Assembly (NCBI RefSeq): GCF_964355755.1
Contig: NC_092670.1
Location: forward strand, 25,655,795-25,719,794
Origin: Antedon mediterranea
Lineage: Eukaryota; Echinodermata; Crinoidea; Comatulida; Antedonidae
Direction: 5' to 3'
Length of the DNA: 64,000 bases
Made by a program: the position numbers and the translations under genes. The notes below the pieces were generated by a model. It was given only the letters and a program-made list of their open reading frames with translations, ran no database searches and had not been told where the DNA came from. Positions 35,247 to 49,600 of this stretch are shown here, piece by piece; position 1 is the stretch's first letter; every line of letters starts with the position of its first letter.

Positions 35247-36085
35247 GCCAAGTTGAGCCGCCGACAAGTTGAGCCGGCGCCAAAAAAACGTTATTTTCTA
35301 TGAAATGCCAAATGCTAACTTTTGCCGGTGCTCATTTCTATTTAATAATAGAAGTTCTATTTTTATTAGGGATATAACGATGTATATTCAAAAGTTTATA
35401 TATCACGGTTTTAAGTATATACTGTATTACCGTATTAAATATTACAATTAAAGAAATAATTATGAAAATCTGACTTGTAGATTCCAAAATATAAGGCCTA
35501 AAACAACATCGAAAAGGATCGTTTTTAGCCAAAAATGACGTGAACATGTTTCCCCCCTCAGCAGGCGGCAGTTGTATGAACTAGGCCTAGGCCTCTAGGC
35601 CTACTCCATTTTTCGCTAAAATAATAACATAAAATCACCGTTTTTTAGTAAAATATTTTGTGTATTAACATTGTAAAATTCAATGAAATTTGATATTAAA
35701 AGATAGTAAATAAAAAATAATAATTATTTAACCTCATTCAAAGAATATCAATAATCTATTAGTCCTGAGAGACAACGTGATTTTACGTGATAGGCCTACA
35801 CGCGAGAAAAATATGATGGAGTGCACTGCATTTTTACCTTGAAAGCTAAGATTAAAAACAATTAAATTATTAAATATGACTAGGCCTACTTTCCTTTGCT
35901 GTGTTGTTATGGCGGTTAAACCAACAAAATTGTAGTATGTAAATATATATTATACATTTTACAATAAACCTAAAGACCATGAACTTATGTACTATAGGAC
36001 ACCACTACGCGAAATGTCGCAAACGACGCACTGGGCGTTTCATAGAAATTACCGGCGGCTCAACTTGTCGGCGGCCCAACCGGTC
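35247..36085. mobile_element. Foldback element 3 (AAGTTGAGCCGCCGAC ends)
   Basis: Left end GGCCAAGTTGAGCCGCCGAC with a second unit AAGTTGAGCCGGCG, then TTTTCTATGAAATGCC. Right end inverse: GGCGTTTCATAGAAATTACC, then GGCTCAACTTGTCGGCGGCC (36056-36076). The middle is noncoding. Shares the general style of foldback element 2 (CAACTCGGCC). Confidence 0.75.
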
Positions 36086-36089
36086 ATAT

Positions 36090-37689
36090 CCCTTATATTT
36101 TACATATATAAAAAGGGATATCTGTTATATTACATAGCCAACAACAAGTAGAATATCTACTGGATCGGGTATATGCCTCCTTTAAGTAATAAGCCTGCCT
36201 AGTTGCGAAGAATAATATTACTAATTAATGGCAATAAAATATTTACTTAGAGGCCTAGGTCATTTAAATTAACAGAAGAATTTCCATCAATAAACCTATA
36301 TTATTAATAATATTATTATTATTATTATTACTATAAGGATAACAATAAGTAACCCACGTTGTTCAAATGTGTTGATATGATGACATCATCAAAATTCAAA
36401 TATTTGTAACTCATGCTAAATATAAGTGATTGAGCAAAAAGATTTTAAAATCTTGAGGACATTGAGGTATGGATAAGCGGATATGCACTCTATTAAATGT
36501 TGTTATGAGCTATGACGAAATAGCCAAAAATCCTATATTTTATATTCGGATGGCCATGAGGTCACAACATCCGAGAGGTAAAAATTGAAAAAAAAAAATA
36601 AACAAATTGGGGTCACGGTTGATCCTGAGGAACTATAATAGATTAAAAATAGGCATGATTTTGACAGTTTTTTGTTGTAACTTTTTCAACTAAAATGCGC
36701 ACAAATCGTCTCATTCAACGTGTTCGTATTGCGTAATTTAAAATTTAAATGATCTCAATCTTTTTTAAAATGACTATTAAAGGGACGAAAATCAAAATTC
36801 AAGAGAAAAAAACGTGATTCTCAAACTCCGTGCGCATCGTACGCGTAAAATAGTTCGCGCACGTGGGAATTTTTGACATGCTCAAAATGTCATGATCGCA
36901 TATATATGAAGTTGATTGGAAATTAATTTTGCGCATTTTAAAATTTTATATGCGCGTGCGCGCGTAACTTTGTGTAAAACATGCCATTTTTAATATATAT
37001 AATATACAGTAAGGTATTGCAGTTAATCGATTCGTTTACCTATCTGGCATATGCATAATATGCCTAATGTGAAAACATTTCATCATTAAAATTACATGTA
37101 TCTAATCCTAATTTAAATTTTAATAATTAAATTATTTCAAATATTCTAATCCACGCCTTGATGATATATGAGGTCAATATTATGAACCAAGATATTATTA
37201 TACAAATACGGAATGTTTATGAGTGAAATGGTACAAATAATGGCATGAGGTGAATGATGAAAGGTTATATTATATCAACGAGGCAAAGTTCACAAATCCT
37301 AAAAACGATCTAAAGCTAATATAAATGCTTTTTGATCTAAATTAGTACATAGGCCTATATGTCTCCAGAAATGTATTTCAATCGCGAAAAACCGGTCATA
37401 AAATTCAAATCGCCGCGAAAGTACAAAGGTGGTGGCGCTGTTGTATTTCAAAAACAGTAGTATTTAAAACAAACGTGAACAGATTTTTTTTTTCGTACAC
37501 GAACAAAATTACTATTAAACGATCGTTTAACTATCCTGTGATAGACATTGAAGATTGAGAAAGTTTGTATCTTTTTCCTCCTCATAATTTATTTATTATT
37601 TAAAACATAATTTTTATTACACTAATTATATATTCAATTTAATTAAAGGCATAATTTAATAAAGAGAACAATTCATATGACGTGATGAA
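36090..37689. other. Intergenic, nothing recognised
   Basis: Contains an (ATT)n run near 36310-36335, a GC-alternating stretch at 36830-36975 and a short match (TACAAATAATGGCATGAGGT, 37231-37250) to 25350-25370 in a BLOC1S1 intron. It should include the 3' UTR of the LRR gene next to 37690. Confidence 0.4.
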
Positions 37690-40600
37690 TTAGTAATCTG
37701 ATAGTTCAATTTCTTTAAAGAACGTATCATTTGGATCACTACATGCTGATGAATGGTTTGCATTCGTATTTAGCATTGCAGTTTCATCCCAGCTTCGCTC
37801 TGATGCTTCATCTGAACTATACATTACGGTACCACTCCTAGGTATAGGCTTACAGTACTCTGGTTCCGAGTCGTTTCCTGCTAACGAATACAATATTTCC
37901 TCTGAATTGTCCTCTTCTTCTTTGCGTTTTTGCGCAAATGAAAGTTTTCTTAACGATGATATCATACTCAATTTTCGAATAGGTTTCGTCTCTCGTTTAT
38001 TTTTATCTATTTCCTGTAGTAAGATAAATAATGAGTGTTAAGCAAAACATTGGTCTTTTTCTATACCCACTAATATAATAAGTGATACTACGGTCGATTA
38101 CAGTTTCAAAAAAGTATATCGGTAGACTACCAAGAGGATATGGATTTGCTGTTAGGTTATGTATAATAATTATTAAGACAATTGTATTTAATAGTAGAAG
38201 TGGAAACTATGTCACAAGTCTACAGTGTTTTAAGAAATTACTTGACATAAAATGACAAACAAACAGTTATATTATTCAACCAAAACCCCATTTCCTGGCA
38301 GTGAATTTGACTATTTTTTACTTTAAAAAAAATCAAATAATGCATATTAGTTTTTTAGGAGAACAATATATCTTAAAATATATATTGTCCCCTAAACAAA
38401 ATTTAGAAAACGTTTTTGTAATAAATAACTTGATTAAAACTGCAAAATGGCATTTTAATAATCATAATTGTTCATGTTTTTTGGGAACAATATATCTTTA
38501 TTATTAAAATTGATTTTACCTATAGTATTTTCATTTAGATAAAATAATCTATATTAACTAAACTAAAGTCCAGTGGCTGTATTCACCAATCCCACTTAAG
38601 TGAGATATTTCCCTTAAATCCTAAGAATATTCCTTAAATCAAGAAAAAAGGTTTCCGCGTAAGTGGTATTCACAAAGGTTTTAAGTGAAAGTGAAATCCT
38701 TAACTTGGTCTATTTTCCCCATAACTTTAAGTGACCTCAGAGTTCCTTTAAAAGTTTCCATAACTATTTCAGTCCATTTAGTTCCATTGTCTCAGGCTGA
38801 GGCTAACCTGGGACTGCCTGCAGAGGACTGTCAGTAGAATTTTGGCTTAACGGAGGTTAAATCTTATATATATATTCAATTCAAAAAAGCATTTATTATT
38901 ATTATGATTAATATATTTGCTGTTCATAACGTTCGGAATCAATAATATTATTAATAGGTACTTTATTATTTTTAAGTGTTTTAAAGGACATCATTTTAAT
39001 AATTAATCATTTAATATATCTGAAGAAAGAACAATGATTAATTTTCTTGTTTACTCTTAAATTAAGTGTTTTCCATTGGTAAGTGAATCTCTTAACTCAT
39101 TTGTGAGTTACCTTTAAGGTAAATTGTAATGGTAGGTATTTCCCTTAGCCTAAGTGCGATTGGTGAATACGGCCACAGTTCCACAAGCGGAAGTCTGGCT
39201 CTATCAGAGCCATATAATTATTATAAAGAGTTACGACTTTGGATTAAAGTCACGTGATATGCAAATCCAAAAATGCATGTAAAGTAGGCCTATAGGAGCA
39301 ACAAAATACTTTCAACTTTCTTATATTTTGAAAAATTTAATTGCATATTTGACGTCAAATATCGATGTGCACAGCGTACACAGAAGTACTTGCGGCAAAG
39401 AATATTGCGCACTAGAGTACATTATAAAGTGCGATTGACTGATTTTTGAACGAAACATCCCATAACTACCGTACGTCTTATTAATAACAATTATGTAATA
39501 TTTTTAATTCATAATGCATGCTTGATGACTAAATAAAATAATAAAGTGTCGTGGATATATTTGTTAATGTACTGAAAAGGGTATGAATAATATTAAAACA
39601 ATAAAGGCAAATTGAATGCCACGATAAGCTAAGGCTAGAAACATATTTCAAGTGTAAATTATTTGTTTTATTCTTTTACTCAGCTATTTATTCTGTCTTT
39701 CTGCGATTCTTACTAGTATTTTAATAAATCAAACTACAGTAGCCTTAGTTTTATAATTGAATAATTGTCTTACAATTTTCGCTCCTTCGTGGATTTTTCT
39801 GAAACGACCGCCATGATCATCTTCCGTCTGTTCCACGTAGTTCTTTCTAACTACCAACTTAGTAGTTATAGCATTAAGACAACTTTATTGAAGAGATACA
39901 ACATATAAAATATATTATTCTAAAAGAAAGATAAGATTTATAAATCATAATTGTCATATTAGAATGAACGAATAGTTAAAATTAATTTAAAATAAAGTCA
40001 AATTTGAAAAGAACTAGGTTTTTTAAAACTACTCGTATAAAAAAAACCTGTACATTAAATCAAATCATGTTTTAGAATTACAAATCACAAAGTTCAGTGC
40101 TAAATTTCACTACAAGCATGTGTATGCGAATTAGGTGTAATGGTTATGAAACCAGCCTTTCAACTAACAATAGTTAGAACAGCAGTTTGTGATTATTTTA
40201 ATTCATAATAGACAACTGTCAATTTTTTAAAGAAGAGAAGTAGTCTCCTTACTAAACAAAGGAGAAGACTTTAAAAATTGGAGACCAATAACTCTTCCTA
40301 ATATAGATTACAAGATTATGGCAAATGTTATTGCTAATAGACTAAAATTTGTAGTTGGTGACATACCGTAACAGATACTGATCAAAAGGTTATATTAAAG
40401 GAAGGTTTGCTGGTGAAAATAAAAGGTTGAAGATATACTAGAATACACCAGTAGTTTTAATAAAAAGGTGATATAATATTTCTAGATTTTGTTTTTTACA
40501 GAATAGATAGAATATTTTTAATCAAATCACTGAAAAGTTTTGGTTTTGGTCATCAGGACCTAATAATACAATGGGTCAAGACTTTTTATTGCAATACACC

Positions 40601-43600
40601 AAATTCTTAGGTGTTTTTGTTGGTTATAATAAAACAAAATGCCACAAAAAACTAGGTTAAAAATGTGTTAAAAACATGGGGAAAATGAAATTTAAGTATT
40701 TTTGGTAAAGTAATGGTGAACAAGGCCAACAGCCATAAAGTCGCGTGCTACAATGCATAGTGATACCGGACCGACAGACAAACAGACCGACAGACAGACA
40801 GACAGACCGACAGACAGACGGACCGACCGACATAGTGAACTATACTGACCGAAATTACTGAACATGTTTAAAAATGTTGAAATGTTTAAAAACATTTATA
40901 TTTTTTTAATTTACACGTGCATAGCCTGTCACTTTTGACGTGCTCGTATAACGTAATTTCGAGTTGAAAAGTAAGTCAAGAAAACAGAAATCGGGCAAAA
41001 AGAGTGCGCAATAACATTTAACGCGCAGTGCGCGCGCAAAAATCTGCGCACTCATGGCAATTTTGTAAACGCTTAAAATTGCCTGAAACGTACTCTTATT
41101 TCATCGAAAATAAATTTTTAAAATTTTAAGCGCGCGTACGCATGCGTTACATGCGCTACGCACGTAATTGTATTGCCATATGATGATTTTAACAAAAAAA
41201 TTAGGTAAATCTGTGATATACGATATTTATTATGTTAATTAATAAGGCAAGAATCCCTTAAAAAAATTTTTCAGATATGCAAAAAAACTGACTCTATATA
41301 TACTTGAAAGACTGCGAAAAGGCAAACACAAGTTATTAACGATTACGTTGCGTACTTGTAGCAGGGATTTAATAATGTTTAGTGAAATTGTGAAGTTAAG
41401 GGCGCTATTTAAGGTACTCTATTTTCGGTTGCATTAAATACTTAACCGATTATGATGAAAATAGATTTATTTTATAGATAATTAAATCTTCATCCTAATT
41501 AATTAATTAAAAGTCATGTTAGATAATAAATACCTATGAAAAATGTATTATTTGTGTAAATCTAATTAAATTGTATCATCTTGTATTGTGAGCTAAAAAG
41601 AAATAGTTCAACCTGCAGGATTTAATTTTTAAAATATATATATACAGTATAAATGAGAATGACGATCGTAATGAGTTTGATAGAAATTGAATGAACAATA
41701 AATAAAAATAACAACTAAATATAACTAGCATAGTGGAGTCTGGTAGAGGGATATTTTTGTTCAGTTTTTTCCAAAAACACCCAATTTGGTATACAGGTTG
41801 CCCATCCAATACGAATTCAATTTTTGATAGGCGTCAAGCAAAATGATCCCTTGGGTCACTTAATTTGCATAATTTAAAATGGCGGACATTTTCGCTTAAA
41901 CACTCAATATATCTGAAACTACTGGGCATAGGGAGTTGATTTTTTGCTCAAAATGTTCCGAACATCAACATTTCTAACTCTACCGGAAGTACCAGTTTTA
42001 ACATTTGACCCATATTTTAAGGCATTGCTATATCTCAGTAAATGGTTGTCACAGACAGTTTATTTTGGTGTCAAATTGTTCAGAACATAAACAATTATAT
42101 TTACTCTAAGAAAGTATTTCTAAAAAAAATGACAGGAAGTACCATTTTTAACCTTTGACCTTTATGGTGCAATTTCCAACTGCATTAATGTTAATATCTT
42201 TTGAAATAAAAGATTGAATGAATGAATGAATATCCATAAAACTACTTGTCATAGAGAGGTGTCAAAATGTTCAGAACATAAACATTTCTATTTACTATAA
42301 TGAAGTTTTTTCTCAAATAAAGACGAGAAATATCATGTTTGACCTTTGACCTGTTTTTCAGGCAAATTACCATATCTCATTATTGGGTTGACGTGGATAA
42401 TTCATTTTGGTTGTTCACAATATATATGTTACTATTCTGCTTAATAGAAGATTTGTTTAACAAATTAGAGGAAGTACAATTATTGTTAATGTGACATATA
42501 TAAAACTCTAAATTTGTTTTATTTTGCAGCCCACTATTGAGCACTTGTCGAAGATGGCTACTTTCATGCGCAGTTGAACGAAGTATACTGAATGAAGTTG
42601 AATAGATTGTCCTATTGGAAGTGAGTACTACTATATAACGCAAATGAGAGAAATTTGTATAGACAACAAATACCCAATTTCATTTAATGGAGTACTTGTG
42701 TTTATTTGGTTGTTACATTCAGGGTATTTATCCTATATTGCTGAGTATCATCTTCCTTTAATGGGCCTTTAAACTGGGGTATATCAACATACTAATTGAT
42801 AGTATGGACATTTTCGGGGGGGGGGGGGTGCACAATATAATAATAAGACTACTGTTGCCATATCGCGAACCACAACTGAAGAATATATTCTTTATCCAGA
42901 CCTAAGTAATCTTTGGTCCACCAAACTTATTTTAAAACAAAACCGGCCGTCAACTGGACGCGATTAGATGGGTAGTAACACTAACAGTTTTGTCACTTAA
43001 GACATGACACATTTTCTTTTTCATTATTGCCATTTTTACTTGTTTTTTGGTTAATTTGTGAATGTTACAGATTTACTTTTATTACTTTCATTTCTTTTAG
43101 GCCTACGTACATTTCAAAACATTGAATGATGTGCCTTTTCTCATATTGAGCATTTGGAAAACAATGCCTTTTTTAACTTTAACAATCTGGTTGGTTCAGT
43201 CAGCATAACCACATGTATGGTAATGGTAACATTTTCAGTGTTCTTGAATTGTAAATACGAAATGCCCCACTAGTTGGGGAGCCAGAAAGGGAGTTACCAT
43301 TGTTAAATAGTGATTTTTTTAGATTTTAATTGTAATACTAAATAATAAAAATGATTTTAGTGATTTAACTGTGATGTTATTCATTAGAATGAATAGAATA
43401 ATGTATCTATTTATGACTTCCGATACTAAGTATCCATAGTATATACCGTAAATCCTGTAAAAGTAACCCACACTCTAATAGTAACCCCCTTCTGATAGTA
43501 ACCAACCTTATAAGTCAATCTATAATAATAATAACTCACTACTCTAATAGTAACCTCCATTTGTTAGAGTCACAAAAACTTATGATGCAGTCGTATTTTG

Positions 43601-46600
43601 AAAATAAGGAGATAATGCATTTTGATCCCGCGAGCGGGGGAGGATTGAGTGTTTTTGAGTTTATAAAATAAGTTAGAGTTTAACCAAATTTGTTTATTCG
43701 TACTGTTTTATTATTTTGCTATGAGATGCTGACCGGAAAAGTTGGGGGTTGGGTTACTATTTCCAGGTGCCTAATTTATGATTAGAAATAGTAACCCACT
43801 ACTCTAAAAAAAACAATCAAAGAATAATAACCCAGGGTTACTGAAGCTTTTTTGCCATATAAATCATCATTTTTAACTTCTACTACCTGAAAATTATCTA
43901 TAACATTAAAAAGTGTGTTTTTCCAATGTATGGGAATTGCTTGTTTTAAACAAAAATGTCAACAATCCAGTTCTTTGATGTATTAAATTTATCAAAAATT
44001 TCTTGTGAATACTTAAAATGTTTGTCGTTAACAATATCACAAATTTGTGTCATTCCAGAATCAATCCAGTTTTGATTATATAATATTAAGCGGAGGTCTG
44101 TTATTCAGTAAAAATATTTTCAAGGGATTTTTAGTGAATAAATCCATAGAACCAAATGTTCAAACGAAATAGGAAAGATATCTTAATTTAAAATCTTTAG
44201 ATTGGAATACAATATGGTATAGAAAAGTACATTGTACGATTCACAGTAAAATTGCACAATTTAATTTTAAATTGTTGCATAGAATTTTATGTTGTAAAAA
44301 AGAAACTTAAGTTATGGAAGATCTATGATTCAGATATTTGTGACAGATATAACATATAAATAGAAGACGAAAGGCACATGCTAATTAACTGTGAAAAAAT
44401 GCGTCCTTTTGGTATAATTTTAACAACATGTTAAACTCTTGTAACAAAGAAAATCAGGCGTTTGTTGATTGTTCTTTTCAATATATTGTTTGAATATATT
44501 ATCATTGATGTAGCCAATAATATTGTTAATGAGTTGTTATCAAATTTACTTTTTGTATTTACAAAAATTAAATTTGCACGGTTATTTTTCACTTTTTAAA
44601 TACGCAATTGATAATCTTGCGGCTAGAAAGAAATGTGGAAAATTAGATCATAATCGTCTAGAATATTGTCTAAAAAGATGACAGTCAAATGTAAAATTAT
44701 GGAATGATTGAAAAAAATACGGAGAATGACACGAAAAATGTATTTACAGGATATATATAAATCCGAAGGCAAATTACTGGAAAAAATAACAATGTTGTAG
44801 GTATCAGTGGCTGGATCTCAATAGAGATACCAAAAAAAAGTGAAAAGCTAAATCAAAACGATAAAGTAAAACAGCCAGAAAAGCAGAGCTTTCGGGCAAC
44901 ACTAGCCCTTCGTCAGTGCAAGTGAAGAATTTGGATAAAGTCAGCATAAGAACTGGCAGGTGTTGCCTGGGTGGACAGGAATAAAATAAATAAAAAAAAC
45001 AAAAAGAGACAGAGTGGTAAATGGTGGGTGAAGACTGAATAAGAAGAGGAAAAAAGAAGGTAGCCTGGTAGAGATAATTATAAACAATTTTGGAATAGAA
45101 CTAAACAAAACAGCTAAAATGGTGGTTAATATTGAAACTTAAATGTTGGAAGTCAATGGAATAATTTTAGCGATCTGGGAGTATGTTCCTAATGTAAAGT
45201 CCAAAAGGTTTTGTGGTTTTAAGTAGTAATTCCCAGTGGTTTTCTTTGTCTTTGCGACTTTTTTCGCTGACGTGGTTTGTACGTCAGTGTTTGACATCGA
45301 GGAATATCTTTTGCTTTCTTTATAGCAGCTACGATGTGTTCCTTCTTGTAATTAAATATTCCGGAGATTTTCGGTTAGTTCTTCGGTACGATTCTGAAAA
45401 TCTAAATATGAACAGATACGACTGATATGTATTCGTTACGGTATTAGAGGTACTTGTTTAAACTGTTTTTTTACCTCTCCTGCGGTGTTTGGTATGTTGT
45501 ACTGTACATGTAAATGGTATCCAAACTGAAAAACTGTACTATTGAACATTGTAATTGTGAATGAATAAAAATACCCTATCCATCTTTATGGACTATATAC
45601 ATACAGAGGTCTAGCATTCATTTATAGTTTATAATACATATTTTAAGGGGTAAAATCACCATTTCTTTCTAATATTTAAAAATGATTTTACATACAGTAC
45701 CTTAGGCAGCAACATGGCATGGTAGAACTGGAATTATTAACATTTTCTTGATTTTGTGTGGAATTCTTTCCTGGTGAAATTTCAACGTAACCTGTATCCT
45801 TGCGAACCTCATGCACATACTAATATATGTATACCGTACATACGCAATGTAAACAATACAAAAATAATAAGAGGATAACAATAAAAAAATAATAGATAAA
45901 TATAAAGTCATCATATTATTTGTCTTAAATCCATAGATCTATTTCTAACCGCCGTATTCTTAGACCGAACGACCGTATTCTTAAACCGAACGCTTTTATT
46001 TTGTGCAAACAGAGACTCCATTTCCACTCTAGGTATTAGCGATTCCGAGGCCGGCTCTGAGCCAACGGTATACAAATTGTAATATAAACACTTTGGGAAT
46101 AACCCATTGCCAATTTTGATTCTACTCTAGAGTAGGCTTTGGGCCGGCAATCGTGGGCCTCGGGCCGGCACACAGTGAGCCAGAATCAATTCAAAGTGTG
46201 CCAAAAGTCCAAAATTTTCAATGTGGCAATCAAAACTTTTTAATATTGTATTAGGAAGAAGAAAACTTAAATTATATAAATCCACTAATAATTTTATATT
46301 TGGTAAATTTTAATAATAAAGGGGTTTCGCAACCTTACGAAAACAGACCCCTCACAAAAAAGTCATTTCATTTCTACTTTTGAGTTGATCCCCATGTCAT
46401 ATTCGTAGATGGGTATTCGTTTTAAGGAAAAAGGCAGCCGTATTCGTAAGTACAAAAACGAATCTAGTTTTTAACATATTTATCATCTTTTTTAAAAACA
46501 TGCAATGTTTTTATGATTTTTGGATAAATTTACATGATATATTGAAAATAATTGTCTAAAAAGTGGTAAGTTGATTTAATAAAAAAAAGTAGGATAAATA

Positions 46601-49600
46601 GCAAGTAGAAAGTTCTGTCTCATTTTGGTCGCTAGGCTAATATTAATAAGTAAAAGTAGCCTACACAATTTGTAATATACAGTATACATTTAAGCCTATC
46701 CTATATAATTTAACATTACATTATTTATTTGTAAGTAATGTCGCTAATAATACTAATAGGCCTAGGTCTATATGTGTGTATGCATAGGGTACTGTGTACA
46801 GTCTTACTAACAAAAGCCAACTCAATTTTAATCTTCGCATCGAAAGGAAAGGACAAAAATAAAGTTAATGCAGAGCCTGAAAGTTGGAAGGTAAATGCCA
46901 AAGAGAAATCATAACGTTGCCGACGTATAGCAAACGCGATCGAAATTTCCACACCGCTCAACCCAAGCAGGTTCGATGCCATGCTCCAAGCAGGAAAATG
47001 GCAACTGGTGTAAATGCCAAAGAGCCTCACACACGCAGGACATCAATGTGCTCTCATGGCGACAGGTCAAATCCATTGTGCGCTATACACAGGCAGCAAA
47101 AAGTCCATTGTGAGACGGATATATATATATTGAGGGACTAGTGCTGTTCTGCCGTACCACGCCGAGAATGTTACAGATTCCCTATCCAATCGAGTTTAAA
47201 CAATACCATGGTATAATGTTTAGAAGGAAACAGACGGTCCGGGTTGCGATATTTCTTTTCGTACATAAGTTGGGGACCCCTCGTGAAACGTCACAAAATA
47301 TTCATGAATATTTAGGAAGTAGTTCGGCTATCTTTCACATGGGGTCCCCAACTTATGTACGAAAAAAAAAATCGCGTCCGGGTTGGAATCTCGGTTGGGG
47401 CGATCTTTTCTCAATCTCACAGATTTCCTCGTCTTATCGTTTCAAATTAATTAATTAAATTTCAGTATATCACCGGGCGGTTTACAATTAAATGTTCTTT
47501 GCCTTTTGTGTTTATATATATAAAAGTATCTCTTCGGAGATCCTGCTTCGTGAATAAAATACTGAAAGATGAGGGCGTATCAATTAGATCTCTGGGGCGC
47601 GTGCGTACAATTGAGGGACTAGTGCTGTTCCGCCGTACGACGCCGAAAATCGAGTTTGAACAATACCATGAAAGCCCTGCATATGAAGCAGAAGGTCCGA
47701 ATTCAAGTCTCGGTTGCTCACAGATTATTTTATCGTTTCAAAATTAATTAAATAATTTTCAGTGTATCACCGGGTGGTTTAGATTTCCTCATCTTTATTG
47801 TTTCAAATTAATTAATTAAATTTCAGAATATCACCGGGCGGTTTAGAATTAATGTTTTATGCCTGATGTGTTGAACTAGTGCTGTTCCGCCGTACCACGC
47901 CATATATAAATCATACTGTCAAATTATAGAAACAGTGCTCATATTCGGAACTTTCGCATCGAGCATAGCACATTGGCGAAAGTTCCGTATTTTTTAAGTT
48001 GTATGAAAAAATTCTCTGGCGGGATTCGAACCTGTGACCTCTAGCTTACAGGGCGAGTACCATACCACTAGACCACAGACCCATATATGGTATTATCACA
48101 GATTTTCACCCACCAGATACATTCTATCAGGGAGACTCCCTGATTCTATCATACAACAAACGCCCTCACAATCAATGGAGGCCTAACTATAGTCAGAATA
48201 AATTTAAAGTATTAAAATACGCAACGGGTTTTTAAATAATATTGTGTATATGTAAATCAATTGCGTTGCGTAGAACTGTGTAAAATATATATAACGAATT
48301 AAGCTAATATAAAAAAATACACCATGGCCATATACATGGCTGCAGTCGTGTGCTCAAGTTAGTATTTACCGACCAACCGACCGACACAGTGAGCTCTAGA
48401 GTCACGTTGCACGCGACTATCACGCCACTAGAAATATATATTTCATTACTGAATATCTTGACAATATAACTCAATAAATGTTACATTTCTTTAAAAACCT
48501 TGTTAACAATCATTTAGTCGGCAATTTAGCCTGCTCTTCGAGAACTAAAAAATTAATAAAAATCCGTCACGATTTAGTCGAGGTTGGCTTGAAGTTCGGT
48601 TTAAGAATTAAAATTGAGTCAAGTTTAAGCTCGAACTAAAGTTCGATTTAAGAATACGGGCGTACATTAATCAATGTTGAATTACATATTGTATTTGGTT
48701 TAGAAATGAAAAAAACAATCATAGTGTATTCAAATATTTTACATGAGGTAGGGGGTCCGATGAGGGGGAGTGTATTTATAAAATGAAAATATAGGCCTAA
48801 TAACACTATTGTATTTTATAAAACAAGTTCGATAATTGTTGTAATTCAGGATATAGTAGGAGAGATGTGCGTGGGATGCGCTGCTTTGCTTCCACACTTT
48901 CATCATCATAATAATTTTTTCATAATAAATCCGACTCGTTGGTAATTATCATAATCAGCTTCACTATTTTGATCTCATACCCGTAATTATTCATCGCGAT
49001 CATTTAATGCTCTTTCGTCATTATTGCATCAACAACATTATTATTAAGTTGACTATAAAATCAATGAAATGTTGTTAACTTTTACGGTACCTGTAATGTG
49101 AAGTAAATGGCGATAAAAGCAATAATTGGGATAGACGCCGCAACGATTATCATACTGGTTTCTTCGATGACAATGTGCTGTCTAGAATCGGTAGCATTAA
49201 GACTTTCATCTGTGTAATTTGTAGGTCTGGAATTAATATAAAAGTATAAAAACAGATGTTTTTGATTAGCATAATATTGTTTTACAAAATATTTAAAACA
49301 ATCAATAACTGGGAAATAGTTGCTGTATCTCATCTCCTTACAATTTAATGCTTATTGTTTTGTGTGCGTGCGTTTAGCTGGATAGTTAGGAATATAGACA
49401 TAGACTTGTTACCTTGGTGAAAAAGATGGTTCAAGTTCAAAGTATGTTTTAATAAATGCACTCATCTGACGATGAAACGCACGACCTATGATCCCTCGTG
49501 TCTTCTCGTCTTTAATCTCATTTATTCGATTCCAAATGGCACGGTCATACTGGATTATGTACTCTTGGGCTACACTGCTTGATATAGGCAACAATGTCGA

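Noticed and set aside
46725-47141. Overlapping frames of 85-101 codons on both strands
   Set aside because: No recognisable protein, no splice context, and they run into a repeat array at 47.1 kb.
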